NCBI RefSeq assembly: GCF_004154955.1
Contig: NZ_CP011524.1
Span: 310,001-374,000, forward strand
DNA: 64,000 bases
DNA from: Intestinimonas butyriciproducens
GTDB lineage: Bacteria; Bacillota; Clostridia; Oscillospirales; Oscillospiraceae
Reading direction: 5' to 3'
The notes under the pieces were generated by a model that was given only the letters and a program-made list of their open reading frames with translations, had not been told where the DNA came from and did no database searches. Every line of letters starts with the position of its first letter. The first letter of the stretch is position 1. A program made the position numbers and the translations under genes. This document shows positions 21,978-30,082 of this stretch, in pieces.

Positions 21978-23282
21978 CTATTTTTGCGCTTCGCGGACGC
22001 CGGTGCGGGTCTGCTCTACAATGCTGTCCATGATCTTCCGGCTGATGCCCCCCTGGACATAGCCGAAGGCGCTGCCGTCCGGGGCGATCATGAAGGTGGT
22101 GGGGAAGGCGCGGATGCCATAGGCGGAAAAGACGTCCCCAGTGAGGTCCATCACCACCGGATAGGTGTAGCCGCCGTCACTGAGGAAGGTCTCCACCTCC
22201 TCACGGGTGACGTCCTGGTTATAGGGGAAATCGTCAGTCTTGGGATTGGCCACCCCCAGGACGATCACCTCCCCGCCGTTCTCACCCCAGTCCTCATAGA
22301 GGGCCTGGATGTCGGGCATCTCCGCCTTGCAGGGTGGGCACCAAGTGGCCCAGAAATTGAGAAAGACGGTCTTGCCCTGGTAGTCGGACAGGGTGTGCTC
22401 CACGCCGTTCTGGTCGTACAGGGTAAAGTCGGGGGACGGAACCGGGGCCGGGGAGGCCGTGGATTCCGGATGGACGGAGGGCGAAGGCGTGGGGGAGGCC
22501 GTGACGGCGGGAGAGGATGGGCTCCCGGCGGCCGGAGGCGTCCCGGCGGCGCCGAAGCGGGAAAGGTAAGAGGACACGCCGTTCATCCAACCGGTGAACA
22601 TCATGACGCCCATGAGCACCATGAGGACGCCGCCCGCCTTGACGGTATACCGCACCACCTTCTGGTGCTGCTTGAAAAAGTCCAGCAGAGTGCCGGTGAA
22701 GAGGCCTGCGGCCAGAAAGGGCAGAGTGAAGCCCAGGGTATAGAGCCCGATGAGGGCAAACCCCCTGGCCGCAGAGGCGGCGGAGGAGGCCAGCAGCAGC
22801 ACCGAGGCCAGGGCGGGCCCCACGCAGGGAGTCCAGGCAAAGGAAAAGGTGAAACCCAGCAGCAGGGCGGCCAGTGGCCCCATGGTGAAGCGGTCCAGCC
22901 GGAAGGGGAGGCGGTGTTCGGAGGCGATGAGCCGGGACTGCCCAAGAATGCCCAGCTGGTAGAGGCCGAAGAGGACCACCAGAATGCCGCCCGCCCGGGT
23001 GAAGAGGGACTGATACCGGGAGAAGAACCGGCCCGCGGCGGTAAAGCCCAGGCCCAGAAGGAAGAAGGCGAAGGACACCCCCAGGACGAAGAAAAAGGTG
23101 TTCCCCAGCACCCGCCTCCGGCGGTAGCGGACCGAGCCGTCCGGCTCCACGGTCCTGGCACCCCCGGAGAGATAGCCGATATAGAGGGGAACCAGGGGCA
23201 GGACACAGGGGGAGAAAAAGCTCAGAACCCCCTGGAGAAAGACGGTGACGGCGGAGACGCCGGTCTCAATGGAAAAGCCCAT
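21978..23282 (-). CDS. CcdA-TlpA fusion: transmembrane electron carrier with thioredoxin domain
   Basis: This 434-residue fusion moves reducing power across the membrane to extracytoplasmic thiols. The CcdA/DsbD-like part (about 1-245, six helices) has the conserved Cys of FFSPCVLPLVPLYIGYLSGG and AWTPCVGPALASVL. A Pro/Ser/Thr linker (about 250-290) leads to an AhpC/TlpA-type thioredoxin domain with FWATWCPPCKAEMPDI (CPPC) and cis-Pro in FPTTFMI. Start ATG 23282 follows AAAGGAG. Likely uses include cytochrome c or secreted-protein thiol reduction. Confidence 0.93.
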   Translation of the reverse strand: MGFSIETGVSAVTVFLQGVLSFFSPCVLPLVPLYIGYLSGGARTVEPDGSVRYRRRRVLGNTFFFVLGVSFAFFLLGLGFTAAGRFFSRYQSLFTRAGGILVVLFGLYQLGILGQSRLIASEHRLPFRLDRFTMGPLAALLLGFTFSFAWTPCVGPALASVLLLASSAASAARGFALIGLYTLGFTLPFLAAGLFTGTLLDFFKQHQKVVRYTVKAGGVLMVLMGVMMFTGWMNGVSSYLSRFGAAGTPPAAGSPSSPAVTASPTPSPSVHPESTASPAPVPSPDFTLYDQNGVEHTLSDYQGKTVFLNFWATWCPPCKAEMPDIQALYEDWGENGGEVIVLGVANPKTDDFPYNQDVTREEVETFLSDGGYTYPVVMDLTGDVFSAYGIRAFPTTFMIAPDGSAFGYVQGGISRKIMDSIVEQTRTGVREAQK

Positions 23283-23385
23283 ACAAGCTCCTTTCTGAAC
23301 ATGGGATGGGAGGCAAGTATACCAGCCCCGGCGCCGTGCTGTCAAGAAAGACCGCGCGAAGCGGGAGCCCGGGCGGGGTGCTCCG

Positions 23386-24204
23386 TCAAAAAATACTGCC
23401 CACGGCGGTCATGCCCTTGTCCAGATCCTCCCGGTAATCCGGGTCCTCCGGGCGGAGGCTGTTGATCACCACGCCGTCGCTGCCGCAGCGGGCGGTGGAG
23501 TGGATATACCTGCCCTCCCCCAGATACATGGCCGTGTGCCCGGGGAAGTACAGCAAGTCGCCGGGGCGCATGGAGGAGCGGGGGATGGGGTGGACGGGGA
23601 AGCCCTCCCGGATCTCAGCGTCCCGGTAGATGACCACGCCGCTGAGCAGGTAGCTCATGGAGGTGAGGCCAGAGCAGTCGATGCCCATGGGGGTTTTGCC
23701 GCCCCAGCGGTAATGGACACCCAGATAGGAGCGGGCGGTGGCGGTGACCGCAGCCCGAAAGGCGTTCTCCTCGGCAGGAAAGGATTTTTTGTAATATTCA
23801 CAGAGAAAACTACATTTTGTATACCCCTCCCGGCCGTCGGGGAGGACCACCCGCTGCCAGCCCTTTTCGTCGGGCGCTCCTACGGGGGAGACCAACGCCC
23901 CCCGGGTCAGGGTGACCAGGGGCCAGAACTCCACGGCGGGGCCGGAGAGCACGTCGCAGATGGCCTTGCAGACCACCTGCTTGGGAAGGTCGGCCCAGCG
24001 GCGGATGCCGCTGTCCCCGAAGAGAAGGCACTCCGCCGGGGCATAGCCCCCGTAGCGGTAGGGGGCCTCCACCTGATACCAGCCGGTGCGGGTGTCCTCC
24101 AGCACCTCCAGGGTCATGCCGAAGAGGGCCTCATCCCCGCGCCGGCACTGGTGGGAGGGCCGGGTCATCAGGGGGCAGATAGGGGAAGTGACGATGGCTT
24201 TCAT
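23386..24204 (-). CDS. NlpC/P60 cell-wall endopeptidase (YkfC-like)
   Basis: This 272-residue enzyme cuts gamma-D-Glu-meso-Dap (or Lys) bonds in murein peptides, like Bacillus YkfC. SH3-like segments (about 1-130) precede the NlpC/P60 domain with the catalytic Cys in GIDCSGLTSMSYLL and His in FPGHTAMYLGEG. No signal peptide is seen, which fits cytosolic recycling of imported tripeptides. It is the last gene of the operon, 9 bases after the beta-lactamase-fold gene. Confidence 0.92.
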   Translation of the reverse strand: MKAIVTSPICPLMTRPSHQCRRGDEALFGMTLEVLEDTRTGWYQVEAPYRYGGYAPAECLLFGDSGIRRWADLPKQVVCKAICDVLSGPAVEFWPLVTLTRGALVSPVGAPDEKGWQRVVLPDGREGYTKCSFLCEYYKKSFPAEENAFRAAVTATARSYLGVHYRWGGKTPMGIDCSGLTSMSYLLSGVVIYRDAEIREGFPVHPIPRSSMRPGDLLYFPGHTAMYLGEGRYIHSTARCGSDGVVINSLRPEDPDYREDLDKGMTAVGSIF

Positions 24205-24213
24205 AACAGCACC

Positions 24214-25005
24214 TCACAGATAAGTCTCATAGATGGCCCGGGCCAGGCGGCCGATGTAGCGCTTCTGTTCCGGGTCGCCGTCGGGGCTGGGGCCCTCCCA
24301 GGTGAAGATTCCCAGGTAGTAGCCCCCGCTCCCCTGAAAGAATACCCCGGCGTCATGGGTCACGCCGTCCAGCTCGCCGGTCTTGTGGGCGAAGTCCACC
24401 GGGTAGGGGAGATAACGCAGGGCGGCGTCCATGCACCGCTGACGGCGGAGCAGATCCAGGGCGGTCTCCGTGAGACGGGGGGTCAGCAGCCGTCCCAGGC
24501 AGAGCTGCCGGTAGAGGCGGCACTGGTCGGCGGCGGAGGTCCGGTTGTCCCGCCCGGCAGCCGCGGCGGCGGCGTCCAGCATTTTCCGGCGGCAGACGGT
24601 GTGCCGGAGCCCCAGCACCCGGGTGGCGTACCTGTTGACGGCGTCCAGGCCCAGCAGGTCCAGGATCACATTGGTGGCGGTATTGTCGCTGAGGGCCGTC
24701 ATCCAATAGAGGAGCTCCCACAGGGAGCAGTCCGTCTCCCCCCGGTCAAACACCTCGGTGTCGGGCAGCAGAGCCGCGGCGGGGAGCACCACTCGCTGCT
24801 CCAGGGAGAGCCGGCCCAGACGCACCTCCTCCAGGGCGGCCAGGAGGATGGGGACCTTGATGGTGGACGCGGAGGGGACCGGCTCCTCCGGCTGCCAGGC
24901 ATGACGGACCGCGCCGGTGGGGAGATCGGCCACCAGCAGGGAGGTCTTGCCAGGAAAGGCGGCGATCTCGGCCGCCAGATAGGCGCTCAGTTCCGCAGGT
25001 GTCAT
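24214..25005 (-). CDS. Class A beta-lactamase-fold serine hydrolase
   Basis: This 263-residue cytosolic protein (no signal peptide) keeps three penicilloyl-serine signatures: S-T-I-K in PSASTIKVPIL, SDN in TALSDNTATN and KTG in FAHKTGELDG. The omega-loop region (RRKMLDAAAAAAGRDNRTSA) appears to lack the Glu166 needed for class A beta-lactamase deacylation. In a murein-peptide operon it is more likely an amidase or peptidase than a resistance enzyme. It overlaps the LD-carboxypeptidase gene by 4 bases. Confidence 0.85.
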   Translation of the reverse strand: MTPAELSAYLAAEIAAFPGKTSLLVADLPTGAVRHAWQPEEPVPSASTIKVPILLAALEEVRLGRLSLEQRVVLPAAALLPDTEVFDRGETDCSLWELLYWMTALSDNTATNVILDLLGLDAVNRYATRVLGLRHTVCRRKMLDAAAAAAGRDNRTSAADQCRLYRQLCLGRLLTPRLTETALDLLRRQRCMDAALRYLPYPVDFAHKTGELDGVTHDAGVFFQGSGGYYLGIFTWEGPSPDGDPEQKRYIGRLARAIYETYL

Positions 25006-25925
25006 CGGGAGAGCACCTCCACTCGGCGTAGCTCGGTGTCCATGGCCGCCCTGGCCCCCAGGGGCAGGGACATGGTGGGCAGGGTGTGCCCACAGGCAAG
25101 GCCTGAGAGCACCGGCTTTCCCGCGGGGACAATGAGCTCAGAGAAGATCTCCGGCAGCGTGAGGGTGCGTTCCGGGTATTCAGGCACGCAGTCGGTCCAG
25201 GCCCCCAGCAGCACGCCGGCACAATCGTCGAATTTACCGGCGTTTCGCAGTTGGGTGAGCATGGCGTCCACCCGATAGGTCTGCTCACCGATGTCCTCCA
25301 GGAACAGAAGCTTGCCCCGGGTGTCAATCTCCCAGGGGGTGCCCAGGGAGGCGCACAGCAGGGAGAGGTTCCCGCCGCAGAGGAGCCCGGCGGCGGAGCC
25401 GCTCTGGAGCGCGGTCATGGCCATGCCCTCCGGATTCTCCAGGGGGCCATCCACCGGGCCGAAGAGGGCGCGGCGGAGGCAGGCCGCGGTGTAGCCGTCC
25501 ACGGGCTGATAGTATTCGGTGGAGGGCATGGGAGTGTGGAAGGTGACGAAGCCGCAGCACTGGTTGAAAGCGGTATGGAGGGCGGTGACGTCGCTGTAGC
25601 CGCAGAAAAGCTTGGGCGTGCGGGCAATGGCGTCCAGGTCCAGCAGGGGGAGAAGGCGGTGGGCGCCGTAGCCGCCCCGGATAGCCAGCACCCCGGCGAT
25701 GGTGTCGTCGGCAAAGGCGGACTGGAGGTCCCCGGCCCGCTGGGCGTCGTCGGCGGCGAAGTAGCCGTGGCGGTTTTCATAATAGCAGGAGGGGTAGACC
25801 ACCGGCTGGAGGCCCAGGGCGCGCACCGCCTCCACGGCGGGGGCCAGGCGCTCCTCCGGCACCGCGGAGGAGGCGCAGACCAGGGCGACCTTTGCCCCGG
25901 GGTAGAGTGGATTGGGCGTGATCAT
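25002..25925 (-). CDS. S66 family LD-carboxypeptidase (LdcA/YkfA-like)
   Basis: This 307-residue enzyme removes the terminal D-Ala from murein tetrapeptides, giving tripeptides. The nucleophile motif GYSDVTALH, the Glu region (KLLFLEDIGEQTYRVDAML) and the His in GLACGHTLPTMSLPLGA form the S66 Ser-Glu-His triad. No signal peptide is seen. It lies between the ABC ATPase and the beta-lactamase-fold gene, matching ykfA in the Bacillus ykf locus. Confidence 0.94.
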   Translation of the reverse strand: MITPNPLYPGAKVALVCASSAVPEERLAPAVEAVRALGLQPVVYPSCYYENRHGYFAADDAQRAGDLQSAFADDTIAGVLAIRGGYGAHRLLPLLDLDAIARTPKLFCGYSDVTALHTAFNQCCGFVTFHTPMPSTEYYQPVDGYTAACLRRALFGPVDGPLENPEGMAMTALQSGSAAGLLCGGNLSLLCASLGTPWEIDTRGKLLFLEDIGEQTYRVDAMLTQLRNAGKFDDCAGVLLGAWTDCVPEYPERTLTLPEIFSELIVPAGKPVLSGLACGHTLPTMSLPLGARAAMDTELRRVEVLSR

Positions 25926-25998
25926 GGTTCACCTCAAAAGAGAGAAATGGCCCCCCGCGAGGCGTGAGCCGCGCGGGGGCGCCGCCGGGGATCCGGGG

Positions 25999-26937
25999 TC
26001 AGAGCTGAGCCCGGTAGCCGTCCAGTTCCCGCCGGCTGCCCCGGACAAAGTGGCCGGGCTCCAGCTCCTCCCACAGGGGAGGATTGGAATCGTCGTAGCC
26101 ATGGCAGGAGGGGTCGTAGACCACCAGCTTTTTTTGCTTTTCCGAGACGGGGTCGGGCTGGGGGATGGCGGAGAGGAGGGCCCGGGTATAGGGGTGGAAG
26201 GGGTGGGCGAAGAGCTGCTCCGCCCCGGCCAGCTCCTGGAGCCGGCCCTTGTAGATGACGGCGATGCGGTCGCAGATGAAGCGCATCACAGACAGGTCGT
26301 GGGCGATGAAGAGATAGGTGAGGCCCCGCTCCCTCTGGAGCTGGGACATCAGGTTGAGCACCTGGGCACGGATGGACACGTCCAGAGCGGAGATGGGTTC
26401 GTCGGCCACGATGAAGTCGGGGTCCAGAATGAGGGCCCGCGCGATGCCGATGCGCTGGCGCTGGCCGCCGGAAAACTCGTGGGGGAAGCGGCTGGCAAAC
26501 TCGGGGAGCAGGCCCACGTCCGAAAGGGCCTTGGCCACCCTGGCCTTCCGCTCCTCCTCCGGCAGGCGGGCCCCCTGGGCATAAAGCCCCTCGGAGACGA
26601 TGTAGTCCACCTTGGCCCGCTCGTTGAGTGAGGCCATGGGGTCCTGGAAGATCATCTGGATCTTCCGGGTGACCTCCCGGTCCAGCTCCCGGCTGATCTT
26701 GCCGCTGATCCGCTTCCCCTGGAACCACACCTCGCCGGAGGCCGTGGGATGGATGCGGATGATGGAGCGGCCGATGGTGGTCTTGCCCGAGCCGGACTCC
26801 CCCACCAGACCGAAGGTCTCCCCCCGGAAGATCTGAAAGGACACGTCGCTGACGGCGTGGAAGGGACGACGCCTGGAGCCGAAGTCCACGCACAGATTTT
26901 TGACGTCCAGAAGGACTTCCCTGTTCTCACTGGGCAC
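25999..26937 (-). CDS. Oligopeptide ABC transporter ATP-binding protein, OppF/DppF-like
   Basis: This 312-residue ATPase has Walker A GESGSGKTT, the signature EFSGGQRQRIGIARAL, Walker B in FIVADEPISALD and the H-switch in FIAHDLSVMR. The C-terminal Opp/Dpp extension (HPFHPYTRALLSAIPQPDP) marks the peptide and nickel subfamily. It overlaps the OppD-like gene by 11 bases. It should power uptake of murein peptides together with the upstream gene products. Confidence 0.95.
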   Translation of the reverse strand: MPSENREVLLDVKNLCVDFGSRRRPFHAVSDVSFQIFRGETFGLVGESGSGKTTIGRSIIRIHPTASGEVWFQGKRISGKISRELDREVTRKIQMIFQDPMASLNERAKVDYIVSEGLYAQGARLPEEERKARVAKALSDVGLLPEFASRFPHEFSGGQRQRIGIARALILDPDFIVADEPISALDVSIRAQVLNLMSQLQRERGLTYLFIAHDLSVMRFICDRIAVIYKGRLQELAGAEQLFAHPFHPYTRALLSAIPQPDPVSEKQKKLVVYDPSCHGYDDSNPPLWEELEPGHFVRGSRRELDGYRAQL

Positions 26938-27976
26938 GGAATTTCACCCCCTGTTCCCGCAGCTGGCGGATGTGTTCCGGCGGCTCCACCTTGGGAGCCC
27001 TGGGGTCCAGGAGCCATGTCCGGGCCTTGTGGGTGGGACTCACCTCGAAATAGGGGGGGCGCGCCACAAAGTCGATCTTCAGGGCCTGGGGGTTCCGGGG
27101 CGCAAAGGCGTCCCCCTTTACCTCGTGGAAGAGGTTGGGCGGCGTACCGGCGATGGAGTAAAGGGGCTCCCCCTTCACGCCCAGCTGGGGCAGGGAGGAC
27201 AGAAGGGCCCAGGTGTAGGGGTGGCGGGGGTCGTAAAACACCTCTTCGCAGCGGCCCAGCTCCACGATGTCCCCGGCGTACATGACGGCGATGCGGTCGG
27301 CCACGTTGGCCACCACGCCCAGGTCATGGGTGATGTAGATGGTGGTGAGGTCGTATTTCTTCTGGAGGGCCTTCACCAGGTCCAGGATCTGGGCCTGGAT
27401 GGTCACGTCCAGGGCGGTGGTGGGCTCGTCACAGATGAGGATCTTGGGGCGGCAGGCCACGGCGATGGCGATGACCACCCGCTGGCGCATGCCGCCGGAG
27501 AACTCGTGGGGGTACTGGCCGTACCGGTGCTCCGGGTCGTCGATGCCCACGTCGGAGAGGGTCGCCAGTACCGCCCGCCGGGCGGCGTCCCCCTTCAGGC
27601 CCTGGTGGAGGACCACCGCCTCCTCGATCTGTCTGCCGATGGTCTTGAGGGGGTTGAGGGAGGTCATGGGGTCCTGGAGGACCATGGCGATCTCCCGGCC
27701 CCGGATGGTGAGCCACTGCTTTTCCGAGGCGTATCCGGCCAGGTCCTGTCCGCCGTAGAGGATGTGCCCCCCGGTGACCGAGCCGTTCTGGTCCAGCAGG
27801 CCCATGAAGGACTTGGTGAACACGCTCTTGCCCGAGCCGGACTCCCCCACGATGGCCAGGGATTCCCCCCGGTACACGTCCAGGGACACGCCGCGGATGG
27901 CGTGGAGGGTGCGGCCCCGGAGGTCAAACTTCACGTCCAGGTCCTGGACGGACAGGATGATGTCTGTTTCTGTCAA
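26927..27976 (-). CDS. Oligopeptide ABC transporter ATP-binding protein, OppD/DppD-like
   Basis: This 349-residue ATPase has Walker A GESGSGKSVF, the signature EFSGGMRQRVVIAIAV, Walker B LICDEPTTALD and the switch His in YITHDLGVV. The C-terminal region has the subfamily motif DPRHPYTWALLSSLPQ. It is the partner of the OppF-like ATPase and lies 13 bases after the permease gene. Confidence 0.95.
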   Translation of the reverse strand: MTETDIILSVQDLDVKFDLRGRTLHAIRGVSLDVYRGESLAIVGESGSGKSVFTKSFMGLLDQNGSVTGGHILYGGQDLAGYASEKQWLTIRGREIAMVLQDPMTSLNPLKTIGRQIEEAVVLHQGLKGDAARRAVLATLSDVGIDDPEHRYGQYPHEFSGGMRQRVVIAIAVACRPKILICDEPTTALDVTIQAQILDLVKALQKKYDLTTIYITHDLGVVANVADRIAVMYAGDIVELGRCEEVFYDPRHPYTWALLSSLPQLGVKGEPLYSIAGTPPNLFHEVKGDAFAPRNPQALKIDFVARPPYFEVSPTHKARTWLLDPRAPKVEPPEHIRQLREQGVKFRAQ

Positions 27977-27989
27977 GGTCCAGGCCTCC

Positions 27990-28991
27990 TTACACGTGAT
28001 TTTTGGGGTCGGCGGCGTCGGCGAAGGCGTTGCCGATGATATAAAAGGAGATGGTGATGACGGCCAGCACCACGGTGGGGAAGATGAGCTGATACCGCAG
28101 GGGCGGCGCGGTCATGAGGAGCCGGCCCTCGTTGAGGAGGTTGCCCAGGGAGGGGATCTCCAGGGGGAGGCCCAGGCCGATGTAGGTGATAAAGACCTCG
28201 TTGCCGATGGCGGCGGGGATGGCCAGAGCCACCCGCAGCATGATGACGCTGACCAGATAGGGCAGCAGGTTTTTGAAGAGGATGCGCCAGGTGGAGGTGC
28301 CCAGGCACCGGGAGGCCAGATTGTAGTCCCTGTCCCGGAGGATGACGATCTGGTTGCGGACAAAGCGGGCCATCTGGATCCAGCCCGTCATGCACATGGC
28401 CAGCACCATGGTCTGGATACTGGGCTTGAGAATGAGGGAAAAGAGGACCAACACCAGGGTCTGGGGGAGGTTATCCAGGATGTTGTAGAGCTCGGTGAAG
28501 AGAAACTCCACCCTGCGGACATAGCCCCACAGCATCCCCGCCAGAATGCCCAGAAGGGCCTCCACCCCGGCCACCACAAAGCCGATGAACAGGCTGGTGC
28601 GGGTGCCCGACCAGATGCGGGCCCACAGGTCCTGGCCGATGGAGTTGGTGCCGAACCAGAAATCGCTGTTGGGCTGCTGGTTGCGCAGGGGCAGGCCGTT
28701 GAGGGGGTTGTCATAGATGAGGTTGGGGTCCCGCTGGCCGGGCAGGTAGGGCTGCACCACGGTGAAGAGGAGCAGGGCGGCCATGACCAGGAGGAGAAAG
28801 ACCGCCACCCGGTTTTTGAAGAAGGCCCGGAAGGTGCTCTGCCAATAGGAGTAGTTGGAGTAGCCGCCCTTCTCGGCCTCCCGGAAGTCGTACCCGGCGG
28901 GAGTGAAGAGGGCGCTCTCCTCCTCCGGGGTGAGGGCCCGCTCCACCTGCTCCAGGAGCGTCTTTTCCTTGTGGGAACGATAGCTGGACAT
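27990..28991 (-). CDS. Oligopeptide ABC transporter permease, OppC/DppC-like
   Basis: This 333-residue permease has a long cytoplasmic N-terminus (about 1-45) of the OppC_N type and about six helices. The EAA loop that contacts the ATPases is in the segment near CLGTSTWRILFKNLLPYLVS. It shares base 28991 with the adjacent OppB-like gene, so translation is coupled. Confidence 0.94.
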   Translation of the reverse strand: MSSYRSHKEKTLLEQVERALTPEEESALFTPAGYDFREAEKGGYSNYSYWQSTFRAFFKNRVAVFLLLVMAALLLFTVVQPYLPGQRDPNLIYDNPLNGLPLRNQQPNSDFWFGTNSIGQDLWARIWSGTRTSLFIGFVVAGVEALLGILAGMLWGYVRRVEFLFTELYNILDNLPQTLVLVLFSLILKPSIQTMVLAMCMTGWIQMARFVRNQIVILRDRDYNLASRCLGTSTWRILFKNLLPYLVSVIMLRVALAIPAAIGNEVFITYIGLGLPLEIPSLGNLLNEGRLLMTAPPLRYQLIFPTVVLAVITISFYIIGNAFADAADPKNHV

Positions 28992-29950
28992 CAGCGCGCG
29001 CCCTCCTTTTTGCTCAGCTTGATGCGGGGGTCGGCCACCGTCATGAGAAGATCCCCCAGAATGAGGCCGATGATGCCCACGGTGGCGTAGAGGAGGACGA
29101 TGCCCTGGACCATGGTGTTGTCCTGGCGCTTGATGACGTCCACCAGCAGCCCGCCCATGCCTGGGATGGAGTAGAGGGACTCGATGTAGATGGAGCCCAC
29201 CACCGTGTTGAGGAAGGAGGTGGGGATGTACTGCACCATGGGAACAAAGGCATTTCGGAAGATATGGCGGCGCATGATGGTGCTGCTCTTCACGCCCTTG
29301 GCGGTGGCCAGGCGCACATAGTCCTTGGTGGTCTCATCCACCATATACCGCCGTAGCCACATGCCGTAGTAGGCGATGTTGGGGAGAGAAAGGGAGACCA
29401 CGGGCAGGATCCAGGCCGTCCAGGTGGCAGACCCGGTGACCAGCATGGGCAGGTGGAAGAGGTCGCTGCCCAGAAGCTGGAGAAAGAGGTAGTACACCGC
29501 CGCAGGCACCGCCTGGATAAAGACGATGAAGCCGGTGCCCAGCTTGTCGCCCAGCTTATGCCTGGTACGGTTGGACCGGGCCATGAGGATACCCATGGGG
29601 ATGCCCACAGCCATGGCCAGCAGCATGGCGGCGATCCCCAGCTTCAGGGAGACGGGGATCTTTTCGGCCAGAATGGTGGTCACCGGCACATTGGTGCGGT
29701 AGATGTGGGACACCCCCAAGTCGCCCCGCAGGGCGTCCCGGTAGAACCGGGCGAGCTGGACGGGCAGGGGCTTGTCCAGGCCCAATTGGGCGATACCGGC
29801 CTGGACCTGGGCGGCGGTGAGCTTATCATAGTTGGTGAAATAGCCCTCCACCGGCATCTGCCGCATGAGGCAGAATACCAGGGAGATGATGAAAAACAGG
29901 GTGATGAGGGACCGACCGATCCGTTTGGCCAGATACTTCAGCATACGCAA
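28991..29950 (-). CDS. Oligopeptide ABC transporter permease, OppB/DppB-like
   Basis: This 319-residue permease has about six helices. It opens with the OppB N-terminus (LKYLAKRIGRSLITLFFIIS) and has the EAA loop near ATAKGVKSSTIMRRHIFRNA. It is the first permease after the solute-binding protein gene, separated from it by two strong hairpins at 29972-30049. Confidence 0.95.
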   Translation of the reverse strand: MRMLKYLAKRIGRSLITLFFIISLVFCLMRQMPVEGYFTNYDKLTAAQVQAGIAQLGLDKPLPVQLARFYRDALRGDLGVSHIYRTNVPVTTILAEKIPVSLKLGIAAMLLAMAVGIPMGILMARSNRTRHKLGDKLGTGFIVFIQAVPAAVYYLFLQLLGSDLFHLPMLVTGSATWTAWILPVVSLSLPNIAYYGMWLRRYMVDETTKDYVRLATAKGVKSSTIMRRHIFRNAFVPMVQYIPTSFLNTVVGSIYIESLYSIPGMGGLLVDVIKRQDNTMVQGIVLLYATVGIIGLILGDLLMTVADPRIKLSKKEGAR

Positions 29951-29971
29951 GATCCTTCCTGTTGTTTCTTC

Positions 29972-30021
29972 CCGGCCGTTTCCAAAAGGTCCGGTCCGCC
30001 GGGCCCCTTGGAAACGGCCGG
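29972..30021 (-). terminator. Intra-operon hairpin 1 downstream of the binding-protein gene
   Basis: CCGGCCGTTTCCAA pairs with TTGGAAACGGCCGG (14 bp). There is no T-run. It probably protects the upstream message or attenuates transcription between the binding-protein and permease genes. Confidence 0.65.
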
Positions 30022-30049
30022 CAACCTCCCGGCACAGCCGGGAGGTTGC
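30021..30049 (-). terminator. Intra-operon hairpin 2 downstream of the binding-protein gene
   Basis: GCAACCTCCCGGC pairs perfectly with GCCGGGAGGTTGC around a 3-base loop. Its position fits the usual higher expression of the binding protein than of the permeases. Confidence 0.65.
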
Positions 30050-30082
30050 CGCCGAAGGGTGCGGTGGAGCTGCGGGGAAGGC

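Noticed and set aside
21810-23465. A 551-codon plus-strand frame opposite ccdA-tlpA
   Set aside because: It runs through a terminator and a repeat and has no domain. The minus-strand CcdA-TlpA fusion is unmistakable.
24214-25005. A beta-lactam resistance gene
   Set aside because: There is no signal peptide, the omega-loop Glu appears missing, and the context is murein-peptide recycling.
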